NCBI RefSeq assembly: GCF_002583555.1
Contig: NZ_BEGX01000115.1
Coordinates: 1-53,032, forward strand
Reading direction: 5' to 3'
DNA: 53,032 bases
DNA from: Pseudonocardia sp. N23
Lineage (GTDB): Bacteria > Actinomycetota > Actinomycetes > Mycobacteriales > Pseudonocardiaceae
Shown here: one piece after another, positions 7,279-15,887 of the stretch
Numbering within the stretch: position 1 is the stretch's first letter
Layout: each line of letters begins with the position of its first letter
Position numbers and translations under genes: made by a program
The notes under the pieces: generated by a model
Databases searched by the model: none
The model's input: the letters and a program-made list of their open reading frames with translations, nothing else
Told to the model about the DNA's origin: nothing

Positions 7279-8262
7279 ATGGCGATGACGGCTGCGGTGA
7301 AGGACGAGCTGAGCAGGCTGACGGTGACGAAGCCGTCGTGCCGTCGTGCCGAGGTGGCGTCGCTGCTGCGCTTCGCGGGCGGGCTGCACATCGTCGGGGG
7401 CCGGGTGGTGATCGAGGCCGAGGTCGACACGGGGTCGGTGGCGCGGCGGTTGCGCCGCGAGATCCACGACCTGTACGGGCACCAGTGCGAGGCGCACGTC
7501 ATCACGGCGGGTGGCCTGCGCCGCAGCGCCCGCTACGTGATCCGGGTGGTCCGCGACGGCGAGGGGCTGGCCCGTCAGACCGGGTTGCTCGACGCCCGTG
7601 GCCGGCCCGTGCGCGGGCTGCCGCCGCCCGTCGTGTCGGGCGACGTGTCCGACGCCGAGGCGGCGTGGCGGGGTGCGTTCCTCGCGCACGGCTCGCTGAC
7701 CGAGCCGGGCCGTTCCTCGGCGCTCGAGGTGACGTGCCCGGGCCCGGAGGCCGCACTGGCGCTCGTCGGTGCGGCGCGCCGGCTCGGGGTGACCGCGAAG
7801 GCCCGCGAGGTGCGCGGCGCCGACCGGGTCGTCGTCCGCGACGGCGACGCGATCAGTGCGCTGCTGACCCGGATGGGCGCCCACTCGTCGGTGCTGGCCT
7901 GGGAGGAGCGGCGGATGCGCCGCGAGGTCCGGGCGACGGCCAACCGGCTGGCGAACTTCGACGACGCCAACCTCCGCCGGTCCGCGCGGGCGGCCGTGGC
8001 GGCCGCGGCGCGGGTGTCGCGGGCCCTGGAGATCCTCGGTGACGAGGTGCCGCAGCACCTGCTGGCGGCGGGCCGGCTGCGCGCGGAGCACACGCAGGCG
8101 TCGCTGGAGGAGCTCGGCCAGCTTGCCGAGCCGCCGATGACCAAGGACGCGGTGGCCGGCCGGATCCGGCGGCTTCTGCACATGGCCGACAAGCGCGCCG
8201 CGGATCTCGGCATCCCCGACACCGAGTCGGCCGTCACCCCGGAGATGCTCGAGGACGCCTGA
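7279..8262 (+). CDS. whiA: Sporulation/division transcription factor WhiA
   Basis: WhiA is the DNA-binding regulator that, with WhiB, drives sporulation septation in Streptomyces, and it is kept in nearly all Gram-positives. The 327-residue protein begins MAMTAAVKDELSRL. It contains the degenerate LAGLIDADG homing-endonuclease-like fold (EVASLLRFAGGLHIV ... AWRGAFLAHGSL). It ends with the C-terminal WhiA helix-turn-helix region (ANRLANFDDANLRRSARAAV ... LRAEHTQASLEELGQL). ATG 7279 is chosen because AGGAGGT at 7265-7271 lies 7 bp upstream; the in-frame GTG 7270 falls inside that ribosome site. It is the last gene of the uvrC-rapZ-yvcK-whiA group, followed by a hairpin. Confidence 0.95.
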   Translation: MAMTAAVKDELSRLTVTKPSCRRAEVASLLRFAGGLHIVGGRVVIEAEVDTGSVARRLRREIHDLYGHQCEAHVITAGGLRRSARYVIRVVRDGEGLARQTGLLDARGRPVRGLPPPVVSGDVSDAEAAWRGAFLAHGSLTEPGRSSALEVTCPGPEAALALVGAARRLGVTAKAREVRGADRVVVRDGDAISALLTRMGAHSSVLAWEERRMRREVRATANRLANFDDANLRRSARAAVAAAARVSRALEILGDEVPQHLLAAGRLRAEHTQASLEELGQLAEPPMTKDAVAGRIRRLLHMADKRAADLGIPDTESAVTPEMLEDA

Positions 8263-8333
8263 CGGGCGCCGGCCGGTGGTCCCGGCCACCGTGGGCGTCG
8301 CGACAGGCGAGTCAGCGGTCACACCGGACATGC

Positions 8334-8366
8334 CCTGCAGCGGCTGCGCGGCGCACCCGCTGCAGG
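8334..8366 (+). terminator. Hairpin after whiA
   Basis: CCTGCAGCGG (8334-8343) and CCGCTGCAGG (8357-8366) form a perfect 10-bp stem. The 13-nt loop can itself pair further. It lies 72 bp after the whiA stop and before the gap promoter, so it probably separates the two operons. Confidence 0.6.
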
Positions 8367-8421
8367 TCGGGGGCCGTGAATCGATTCCGGCCGGGCTGCG
8401 AGGCGGGCTGAGTGCGGACGC

Positions 8422-8427
8422 TAGTCT
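8422..8427 (+). promoter_or_regulatory. Candidate -10 box of the gap-pgk-tpiA operon
   Basis: TAGTCT fits TANNNT and lies 41 bp before the gap GTG, leaving room for a short leader with the GGGAGGT ribosome site. No clear -35 hexamer was found at 16-19 bp. Confidence 0.45.
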
Positions 8428-8468
8428 GACGTCCAGGTTCGCCTGAAATCCACTCCCGGGAGGTACTC

Positions 8469-9478
<1,010 letters not shown>

Positions 9479-9482
<4 letters not shown>

Positions 9483-10657
9483 GGTCGCTCGAGGACCTCG
9501 TCGACGAGGGCGTCGAGGGCCGGACGGTCCTGCTCCGGTCGGACCTGAACGTCCCGCTCGACGGGGACACCATCACCGACGACGGGCGCATCCGTGCGTC
9601 GCTGCCGACGATCTCGGAGCTCTCCGGCGCCGGCGCGATCGTCGTGGTGGCGGCGCACCTGGGCCGTCCGAAGGGCGGTCCGGACCCGGCGCTGTCGCTG
9701 GAGCCCGTCGCCTCGCGCCTCTCCGAGCTGCTCGGTGCGCCCGTGCGCCTGGTCCGTGGCGCCGAGCTGCCCAACCTCGCGGCGGGCGACGTCGTGCTCC
9801 TGGAGAACATCCGGTTCGACCCGCGTGAGACCAGCAAGAACGACGACGAGCGGGCCGCACTGGCCGACGAGCTCGTCGCGCTGGTCGGCGACGACGGCGC
9901 GTTCGTCTCCGACGGGTTCGGGGTCGTGCACCGCAAGCAGGCGTCGGTCTACGACGTCGCGCAGGATCTCCCGGCCTATGCGGGCAGCCTCGTCGAGTCC
10001 GAGGTCGAGGTGCTGCGCCGGCTCACCGAGAAGGCCGACCGCCCCTACACCGTCGTGCTGGGTGGTTCGAAGGTCTCCGACAAGCTGGCCGTCATCGAGG
10101 CGCTGCTCCCGCGCGTCGACAGCCTGCTCGTCGGCGGCGGCATGTGCTTCACGTTCCTCGCCGCGCAGGGCTACAGCGTCGGTTCGTCGCTGCTCGAGTC
10201 CGACCAGATCGCCAACGCCCGCAAGCTCCTCGAGTCGGGCAAGATCCTGCTCCCGGCCGACGTCGTCGTCGCCGACGCGTTCTCCGCCGACGCGCAGACC
10301 CGGCTCGTCCCCGCCGACGGGATTCCCGACGGCTGGATGGGTCTCGACGTCGGACCCGAGACGGTCCGCCTGTTCTCCGAGACCCTCGCCGCGGCGCGGA
10401 CGATCTTCTGGAACGGCCCGATGGGCGTCTTCGAGCTGGCGCCGTTCGCCGACGGCACCCGCGGCGTCGCCCAGGCCATCGTCGATGCGACGGCCGCCGG
10501 AGCGTTCAGCGTCGTCGGCGGTGGGGACTCGGCCGCGGCCGTCCGGGCCCTCGGGCTGGGCGAGGACGGCTTCTCCCACATCTCGACCGGCGGCGGTGCG
10601 TCGCTGGAGTACCTGGAGGGCAAGGCGCTGCCGGGCCTCTCCGTCCTCGATCGCTGA
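9479..10657 (+). CDS. pgk: Phosphoglycerate kinase
   Basis: Pgk transfers phosphate from 1,3-bisphosphoglycerate to ADP. The 392-residue protein shows the substrate-binding LLRSDLNVPLDG near the start, the HLGRPKG loop, VLLENIRFDPRE, VLGGSKVSDKLAVI, and the nucleotide-binding WNGPMGVFE and VVGGGDSAAAVRALG near the end. GTG 9479 overlaps the gap stop (GTGA), implying coupled translation. The segment normally reading ND-AFG-AHR is SDGFGVVHR here, which I have seen as an actinobacterial variant. tpiA follows after 29 bp. Confidence 0.97.
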
Positions 10658-10686
10658 TCGCGGACCGAACGAACGCGAGGACGACT

Positions 10687-11481
10687 GTGACCCCGACCGG
10701 CCGCAAGCCGCTCATCGCCGGCAACTGGAAGATGAACCTCACGCACCTCGAGGCCATCGCCTTCCTGCAGAAGCTCGCCTACGGGCTGCCGGAGAAGTAC
10801 TACGACAAGGTCGAGGTGGCGGTGCTGCCGCCGTTCACCGCGATCCGCAGCGTCCAGACCGTCATCGACGGTGACGGACTGCTGATGACCCACGGCGCGC
10901 AGGACATCTCGCAGCACGAGTCGGGTGCCTACACCGGTGACGTCTCCGGCCAGATGCTGGCCAAGCTGCAGTGCCGCTACGTCGTCGTCGGACACTCGGA
11001 GCGCCGGGAGTACCACCACGAGGACGACGCGGTCGTCAACGCGAAGGTGCGTGCGGCGTTCGCCAACGGGATCGTCCCGATCCTGTGCGTCGGCGAGGGC
11101 CTCGAGGTCCGCGAGGGCGGTGGCCACGTGGGGCACTGCACCGCGCAGCTGACCGCGGCCCTGCAGAAGGTCACCCCGGAGCAGGCGGCCACGATCGTCG
11201 TCGCCTACGAGCCGATCTGGGCGATCGGCACCGGCCGGGTCGCGGGCCCGGCCGACGCCCAGGAGGTCTGCGGGGCGCTGCGCGCCGACCTGGCCGAGCT
11301 GTACGGCGACACCGTCGCCGGAGCTGTCCGGGTCCTCTACGGCGGCTCGGTCAAGTCGGGCAACGTCGGTGAGATCGTGGCGGAGACCGACGTCGACGGC
11401 GCGCTCGTCGGCGGGGCCAGCCTCGACCCCGACGAGTTCGCCAAGCTGTGCGCCATCGCGGCGGGCGGCCCGCTGCCGTAA
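10687..11481 (+). CDS. tpiA: Triose-phosphate isomerase
   Basis: TpiA interconverts dihydroxyacetone phosphate and glyceraldehyde 3-phosphate. The 264-residue TIM barrel has GNWKMN with Lys15, the electrophile His103 in VVGHSERR, the catalytic base Glu175 in AYEPIWAIGTG, and the phosphate-gripping YGGSVKSGN near the C-terminus. GTG 10687 follows an AACGCGAGGACG ribosome-site region. It is the last enzyme of the gap-pgk-tpiA operon; secG follows after 226 bp that contain a hairpin and a promoter-like site. Confidence 0.97.
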   Translation: MTPTGRKPLIAGNWKMNLTHLEAIAFLQKLAYGLPEKYYDKVEVAVLPPFTAIRSVQTVIDGDGLLMTHGAQDISQHESGAYTGDVSGQMLAKLQCRYVVVGHSERREYHHEDDAVVNAKVRAAFANGIVPILCVGEGLEVREGGGHVGHCTAQLTAALQKVTPEQAATIVVAYEPIWAIGTGRVAGPADAQEVCGALRADLAELYGDTVAGAVRVLYGGSVKSGNVGEIVAETDVDGALVGGASLDPDEFAKLCAIAAGGPLP

Positions 11482-11600
11482 CCGGCGGCTCGGACGTCGA
11501 CGGGGTGGGGCCGCACGCGGTTCCACCCCGTTCGTCGTCCGGGACACGGATCGGCCGCCTGCCGGTCGGGGCGCGGACGTGGCCGAAGCGGTGCGTAACG

Positions 11601-11629
11601 TCCGGAGTGCGCTGTGCGAGCACTCCGGA
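11601..11629 (+). terminator. Hairpin after tpiA
   Basis: TCCGGAGTGC (11601-11610) and GCACTCCGGA (11620-11629) are perfect complements around a 9-nt loop. It lies 120 bp past the tpiA stop and about 20 bp before the secG promoter candidate. Confidence 0.55.
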
Positions 11630-11648
11630 GAGGAACATCAGGACCTCC

Positions 11649-11679
11649 CGGACAGGTACTCCTGGTCGGCGGGTAGCCT
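11649..11679 (+). promoter_or_regulatory. Candidate promoter of secG-rbpA
   Basis: TAGCCT at 11674-11679 fits the actinomycete -10 pattern. CGGACA at 11649-11654 is a partial -35 match, but the 19-bp spacing is long. The start of transcription would fall about 20 bp before secG. Confidence 0.4.
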
Positions 11680-11707
11680 GGCGGACCCCGATGTGAATGA
11701 GGATGGG

Positions 11708-11941
11708 ATGAAGCTCGTTCTGGATATCGTGCTCATCGTCTCCAGCGTGCTGCTGGTGCTGCTGATCCTGCTGCACCGTGGTCGCGGCGGCGGGCTGTCG
11801 AGCCTGTTCGGCGGTGGCGTCCAGTCGAGCCTGTCCGGATCGAGTGTCGCCGAGAAGAACCTCGACCGGATGACCGTGTTCACCGCCGCGATCTGGCTGA
11901 TCTCGATCGTCGGCACCGGCGTGTTGATCAAGATCGGTTGA
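11708..11941 (+). CDS. secG: Preprotein translocase subunit SecG
   Basis: SecG is the small non-essential partner of SecYE in the export channel. The 77-residue protein has two membrane segments (about 3-22 and 55-75) joined by a Gly/Ser-rich cytoplasmic loop containing RGRGGGLSSLFGGG and the conserved SGSSVAEKNLDRMT block. That is the standard SecG pattern. ATG 11708 fits the family's start. SecG often follows tpiA in Actinobacteria, as it does here. Confidence 0.95.
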   Translation: MKLVLDIVLIVSSVLLVLLILLHRGRGGGLSSLFGGGVQSSLSGSSVAEKNLDRMTVFTAAIWLISIVGTGVLIKIG

Positions 11942-11980
11942 CAGGCCGGTCCCACCGGTCGGAAGAAGGAGTACGGACAC

Positions 11981-12328
11981 ATGGCGATGTCTGGTGGCAA
12001 CGCGATCCGCGGCACCCGTGTCGGGGCCGGGCCGATGGGCGAGTCCGAGCGGGGCGAGACGGCGGCGCGGGTCCGCGTCGCCTACTTCTGCGCGACGGGC
12101 CACGAGACCCGTCCGTCGTTCGCCGCCGAGGCGGACATCCCCGAGACGTGGGACTGCCCGCGCTGCGGCCTCCCGGCGGGACGTGACCACACCGCTCCGC
12201 CCGCCGCGCCGCGCAACGAGCCCTACAAGACGCACCTCGCCTACGTGAAGGAACGTCGCAGCGACGCCGACGGCGCCGCCATCCTCGATGAGGCGCTCAG
12301 CCGCCTCCGGGCCTCCCGCGAGCTCTGA
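11981..12328 (+). CDS. rbpA: RNA polymerase-binding protein RbpA
   Basis: RbpA is an actinobacteria-specific general transcription factor that binds RNA polymerase and the principal sigma factor and stabilises open promoters. The 115-residue protein shows the N-terminal tail (GGNAIRGTRVG), a core domain with a Zn-type site made by C37, H41, C59 and C62 (YFCATGHETR ... WDCPRCGLPAG), the basic linker, and the sigma-interaction helix at the C-terminus (RSDADGAAILDEALSRLR). It follows secG by 39 bp after a GAAGGAG ribosome site at 11963-11969. In M. tuberculosis rbpA lies elsewhere, so the secG-rbpA pairing is specific to this lineage. Confidence 0.95.
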   Translation: MAMSGGNAIRGTRVGAGPMGESERGETAARVRVAYFCATGHETRPSFAAEADIPETWDCPRCGLPAGRDHTAPPAAPRNEPYKTHLAYVKERRSDADGAAILDEALSRLRASREL

Positions 12329-12354
12329 TCCTCGTCCGGTCCGGTACCGCGCTC

Positions 12355-13173
12355 GTGAGCGTGCGGGTCCGTGAGGCTCTGCGCGCCAAGCTGATCCGAG
12401 CTGTCGACGAGGTCGTCACCCGTCGGCAGGACGAGCAGACCGCGCTGCTGCGCGCCGAGGTCGCGGCGCTGCGCGCGGACCTGTCCGAGCTGGTGGCCGC
12501 GCAGGCCGACCGGGTCACCGGCGAGGTGCACGCCGCCGAGCGGCGCGCCCGTCGTGACCTGGTCGCCGCGGGGGAACGCACCGCTGTGGCGTCGACGTCG
12601 GCGTTCGTCGAGTCCGAGCTGGGCGACGCCGTCGCCCTGCCCGACGGCGCGGCCACGCTCGACCGGGCGCTCGAGCTGGCGCCGGTGGGCGGGATGGCGC
12701 TGGAGTTCGGCGTGTACGCGGGCCGCACCCTCACCCGGATCGCGGCGGCCCGCCCCGGCGGTGCCGTCGTCGGGTTCGACTCCTTCGAGGGTCTGCCCGA
12801 GACGTGGCGCCCCGGCTTCCGCGCCGGAACCTTCGACGACGTCACCGGCCCGCCGGAGGTCGACGGTGCGGAGCTGGTCGTCGGGCTGTTCGCCGACACC
12901 CTGCCCGGGTTCCTGGACACGCACCCCGGCCCGGTCGACCTGCTGCACCTCGACGCCGACCTCTACAGCTCGACGGCCACGGTCCTGGAGCTGGTGGGGC
13001 CCCGGCTGCGGCCGGGCAGCGTCGTCGTGTTCGACGAGTTCTTCAACTATCCCGGTTGGGAACAGCACGAGGCGCGGGCGTGGCGCGAGTACGTCGCCGC
13101 GTCCGGGCGCACCTTCGCGTGGGAGGCATACACGGTCGCCGACGAGCAGGTGGCGGTCCGCATCACGACATGA
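12355..13173 (+). CDS. TylF-like class I SAM-dependent methyltransferase with coiled-coil N-terminus
   Basis: The first ~90 residues are charged, Ala/Arg/Glu-rich and likely coiled coil. The rest is a Rossmann methyltransferase of the TylF/MycF type. ALEFGVYAGRTLTRIA is the SAM loop, GFDSFEGLPETWRPGF is characteristic of the TylF group, LLHLDADLYSSTATVLEL carries the acidic metal or substrate motif, and VVFDEFFNYPGWEQHEARAW closes the active site. Family members O-methylate sugars of natural products or act in related hydroxylation loci. No other biosynthetic gene is adjacent, so the substrate is unknown. GTG 12355 is 26 bp behind rbpA. It converges with purT across a short hairpin. Confidence 0.75.
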   Translation: MSVRVREALRAKLIRAVDEVVTRRQDEQTALLRAEVAALRADLSELVAAQADRVTGEVHAAERRARRDLVAAGERTAVASTSAFVESELGDAVALPDGAATLDRALELAPVGGMALEFGVYAGRTLTRIAAARPGGAVVGFDSFEGLPETWRPGFRAGTFDDVTGPPEVDGAELVVGLFADTLPGFLDTHPGPVDLLHLDADLYSSTATVLELVGPRLRPGSVVVFDEFFNYPGWEQHEARAWREYVAASGRTFAWEAYTVADEQVAVRITT

Positions 13174-13184
13174 GGGACCTCCCG

Positions 13185-13204
13185 CCTGGGGCCGGGGCCT
13201 CAGG
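13185..13204. terminator. Bidirectional hairpin between methyltransferase and purT
   Basis: CCTGGGGC (13185-13192) pairs with GCCTCAGG (13197-13204), 8 bp with one G-T wobble and a 4-nt loop. It lies exactly between two convergent genes and could stop transcription from both sides. Confidence 0.5.
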
Positions 13205-14473
13205 TCAGAGAGTGACCGGGCGGACGCGTGCGGCGGCGGTCGTCGCCCGCTCGCGGGCCTGCGCGACGTCGTCGCCCGACGCGACCGCCACCCCCATCCG
13301 GCGGCGGACGAAGCTCTCCGGCTTGCCGAACAGACGCAGGTCGGTGCCGGGGACGGCGAGTGCGTCGGCCACTCCGTCGTAGGCGATCCCGGTGGCCTCG
13401 ACCCCGCCGTACACGACGGCGGACGCGCCCGGGCCGGTGAGCGTGACGTCGACGGGCAGGCCCAGGATCGCGCGGGCGTGCAGCTCGAACTCGGAGAGCC
13501 GCTGCGTGGCGAGGGTGACCAGGCCGGTGTCGTGCGGGCGCGGCGACACCTCGGAGAACAGGACCCGGTCGCCCGCGACGAACAGCTCCACCCCGAACAC
13601 GCCCCACCCGCCGAGGTCGGCGGTGACGGCCCCGGCGATGCGGCGGGCCTCGGCGAGCGCGGCGTCGCTCATCGGCTGCGGCTGCCAGGACTCGACGTAG
13701 TCGCCGTCGCGCTGCAGGTGCCCGATGGGTGCGCAGAAATGGGTGCCGGTGGTGCCGTCGGCGTTGCGGGCGCGCACGGTGAGCAGGGTGATCTCGTAGT
13801 CGAACTCGACGAAGCCCTCGACGATCACCCGCGTCCTGGCGACGCGCCCGCCGGCCATCGCGTACTCCCACGCGCGGTCGAGGTCGGCGGCGGAGCGGAG
13901 CACCGACTGCCCCTTGCCCGACGACGACATGACCGGCTTGAGCACGCACGGATAGCCGATGCCGACCCCACCCTCGACGGCTGCACTCTCGACGGGTGAG
14001 CCCTCGATCGCGGCGCGGACCTCCGCGAGGGAGTCGGCGAACGCGTAGGGCGAGGTGGGCAGGCCGAGCTCCTCGGCGGCGAGGCGGCGGATGCCCTCCC
14101 GGTCCATCGTGAGCCGGGTGGCGCGCGCCGTGGGCACGACCGTGGCGGTGCCGGCGGCCTCGATCGCGGCGAGCGCGTCGGTGGCGATGGCCTCGATCTC
14201 GGGGACGACGAGATGGGGCCGCTCGGCCTCGATCACCGCGGTGAGCGCGGCGGGGTCGGTCATGTCGACGGTGTGGGCGCGGTGGGCGACCTGGTGGCCG
14301 GGGGCGTCGGGGTAGCGGTCGACGGCGATCACCTCGACGCCGAGCCGCTGCAGCGCGATCACGACCTCCTTGCCGAGCTCGCCCGAGCCCAGCAGCATCA
14401 CACGGGTCGCGCCGGTGGTCAGGGGCGTGCCGAGACGGATCGGGGCGTCGGAGCGATGGCCGGTCGCGGTCAT
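13205..14473 (-). CDS. purT: Formate-dependent phosphoribosylglycinamide formyltransferase (PurT)
   Basis: PurT is an ATP-grasp enzyme that makes formyl-GAR from GAR, formate and ATP, the folate-independent version of purine step 3. The 422-residue protein shows the N-terminal pre-grasp domain (VMLLGSGELGKEVVIALQRLG, VIAVDRYPDAPGHQVAHR). The ATP-grasp core includes CVLKPVMSSSGKGQS, EGFVEFDYEITLLTVR and VELFVAGDRVLFSEVSPRPHD. The C-terminal lid has LFGKPESFVRRRMGVAVA. ATG 14473 is chosen from alignment with the family start. A TAGGGT -10 box ends 7 bp upstream, suggesting a leaderless mRNA. It is transcribed alone. Confidence 0.95.
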   Translation of the reverse strand: MTATGHRSDAPIRLGTPLTTGATRVMLLGSGELGKEVVIALQRLGVEVIAVDRYPDAPGHQVAHRAHTVDMTDPAALTAVIEAERPHLVVPEIEAIATDALAAIEAAGTATVVPTARATRLTMDREGIRRLAAEELGLPTSPYAFADSLAEVRAAIEGSPVESAAVEGGVGIGYPCVLKPVMSSSGKGQSVLRSAADLDRAWEYAMAGGRVARTRVIVEGFVEFDYEITLLTVRARNADGTTGTHFCAPIGHLQRDGDYVESWQPQPMSDAALAEARRIAGAVTADLGGWGVFGVELFVAGDRVLFSEVSPRPHDTGLVTLATQRLSEFELHARAILGLPVDVTLTGPGASAVVYGGVEATGIAYDGVADALAVPGTDLRLFGKPESFVRRRMGVAVASGDDVAQARERATTAAARVRPVTL

Positions 14474-14480
14474 GGCGATC

Positions 14481-14486
14481 ACCCTA
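14481..14486 (-). promoter_or_regulatory. -10 box of purT (leaderless type)
   Basis: On the minus strand TAGGGT ends 7 bp before the purT ATG, so transcription would begin at or next to the start codon. No -35 match is clear. Confidence 0.45.
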
Positions 14487-14508
14487 TGTCCGGCGTCACC
14501 CGCTCCTC

Positions 14509-14525
14509 GTCCCCGGTCCGGGGAC
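14509..14525 (-). terminator. Hairpin after the NYN-type gene
   Basis: GTCCCCGG (14509-14516) and CCGGGGAC (14518-14525) are perfect arms with a single central base, which folds as 7 bp plus a 3-nt loop. It lies about 90 bp downstream of the minus-strand NYN gene stop and upstream of the purT promoter. Confidence 0.5.
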
Positions 14526-14613
14526 CTCGCGGGGGAGTCGTCTCCGCGCGCCGACTCACGGTCGTGCCGACCGGCTGCGACAGCAGTGGGGTTGCGCGCG
14601 GTCCGGTGGCCGC

Positions 14614-15018
14614 TCAGAGGCTGTCGAGGGCACGCAGCAGCACGCCGGGGCCCGCGACATGCGCGCCGACGGCCTCGACGCGTGCGCGCAGCAGCCGGTC
14701 GGCGGTCACCACGACGACCGCGGCGCCCGTCGCGGCCAGGCCGGCGGCGACGTCGACGATCGTCGCGTCCCCGTCGGCGGGTGCCAGGACGACCTCCAGA
14801 CCGTCCGTGGGGTCGATCCCGGCGGCCCGCGCAGCGCCCTCCAGGACGAGGACGATGCGCTCGACGTCCGGCGCGATGGCGGCGGTCGCTGCAGGACCGG
14901 CCCGCAGCACGCCCGCGAGCCGGCCGGCGAGGCGAGCGGCGGCGCCGGGCCGGTCGCGCCACCAGCCGTCGGGCCGCGCGCCGACGACGTTGGCACCGTC
15001 GACCACCAGCGCCGTCAC
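14614..15018 (-). CDS. Small PIN/NYN-fold protein (putative ribonuclease-like)
   Basis: A 134-residue protein begins TALVVDGANVVGARPDGWW, the NYN/PIN-fold start with an acidic metal residue at position 7. It continues with VERIVLVLEGAAR and AAVVVVTADRLLRARVEAVG, again typical of NYN strands and the DxxLxxR-type turn. Such proteins are often nucleases of RNA, but some family members are annotated only as NTP-binding. Function is unproven here. The GTG start at 15018 lies inside a 17-bp tandem repeat, and each repeat copy contains a GTG start context. The gene lies 58 bp behind pgl. Confidence 0.65.
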   Translation of the reverse strand: MTALVVDGANVVGARPDGWWRDRPGAAARLAGRLAGVLRAGPAATAAIAPDVERIVLVLEGAARAAGIDPTDGLEVVLAPADGDATIVDVAAGLAATGAAVVVVTADRLLRARVEAVGAHVAGPGVLLRALDSL

Positions 15019-15073
15019 GGGACCAACACCGTCACGCGACCAGCGCCGTCACGGGACCAGCGCCGTCACGGCC
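15006..15073. repeat. 17-bp tandem repeat, 4 copies, containing the NYN gene start
   Basis: Units begin at 15006, 15023, 15040 and 15057. Three match CCAGCGCCGTCACGGGA or its close variant and one is more diverged. On the minus strand every unit holds a GTG followed by ACGGYGYTGGT, so the start codon and first codons of the NYN gene are repeated upstream. Because 17 is not a multiple of 3, each copy is in a different frame. The array fills most of the space between pgl and the NYN gene. Confidence 0.85.
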
Positions 15074-15076
15074 GGG

Positions 15077-15859
15077 TCAGCCGATCGGCGGTACGAGGTC
15101 GCGGGGCAGCTTGGAGGCGGCGGCCCGGTCGAGCAGCCAGCGGGTGCGGCTGCGGCCGCGCACCCCGGCGACGGGGATCGCGACCTCCCCGGCCCCGGTG
15201 AGCGCCATGGCGACGGCGGCGGCCTTCGGCTCGCCGGTCGTCATCACCCAGACCTCCACGGCGCTGCGGATAGCGGGCAGGGTCAGCGAGATGCGGGTGG
15301 GCGGCGGCTTGGGGCAACCGTGCACGGCGACGACGGACCGTTCGGTCTCGTAGACGGCGGGGGAGTGCGGGAAGATCGACGCGGTGTGTCCCTCGGGGCC
15401 CATGCCGAGCAGCAGCACGTCGAGCGCCGGCACGGAGCCGTGGTCCTCGGGTGCGGCGCGGCTCGCGAGGAGATCGGCGTAGGTCTCGGCGGCGGCGTCG
15501 GCACCCGACGGCCCGGTGCCGGTGTCGGCGCCCATCGCGAAGACCTTGGCCTGGTCGATCGCCACGTGGTCGAGCAGTGCCTCGCGGGCCTGGGTCTCGT
15601 TGCGGTCGGCGTGCCCGCGGGGCAGGAAGCGTTCGTCGCCCCAGTAGAACTCGATCCGCGACCAGTCGACGGCGTCACGGGCCTGCCCGGTGCGCAGGTT
15701 CTCCAGCAGCGCGATGCCGATGCCGCCACCGGTGAGCCCCAGCCGCGGGGTCCGGCCCGCGGCCTGGAGGTCGACGAGCCGCGTCACCAGCCGGGCCGCG
15801 ACCGCTGCGGCCAGTACGTCGGGGGTGCGGTGGACGACGATGTCCGGTGCGGACGCCAT
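15077..15859 (-). CDS. pgl: 6-phosphogluconolactonase
   Basis: Pgl hydrolyses 6-phosphogluconolactone in the oxidative pentose-phosphate pathway. The 260-residue protein shows LGLTGGGIGIALLENL (the phosphate-binding glycine loop), FYWGDERFLPRGHADRNETQAREALL (the family's most conserved motif, with the WGDER acid residues) and LLLGMGPEGHTASIFPHSP, carrying the catalytic His. ATG 15859 gives a normal start. It lies 28 bp behind opcA and is the last pathway enzyme of the operon. Confidence 0.95.
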   Translation of the reverse strand: MASAPDIVVHRTPDVLAAAVAARLVTRLVDLQAAGRTPRLGLTGGGIGIALLENLRTGQARDAVDWSRIEFYWGDERFLPRGHADRNETQAREALLDHVAIDQAKVFAMGADTGTGPSGADAAAETYADLLASRAAPEDHGSVPALDVLLLGMGPEGHTASIFPHSPAVYETERSVVAVHGCPKPPPTRISLTLPAIRSAVEVWVMTTGEPKAAAVAMALTGAGEVAIPVAGVRGRSRTRWLLDRAAASKLPRDLVPPIG

Positions 15860-15887
15860 GGGGACCTGCCTTCGGGGTGGGGTGGGC

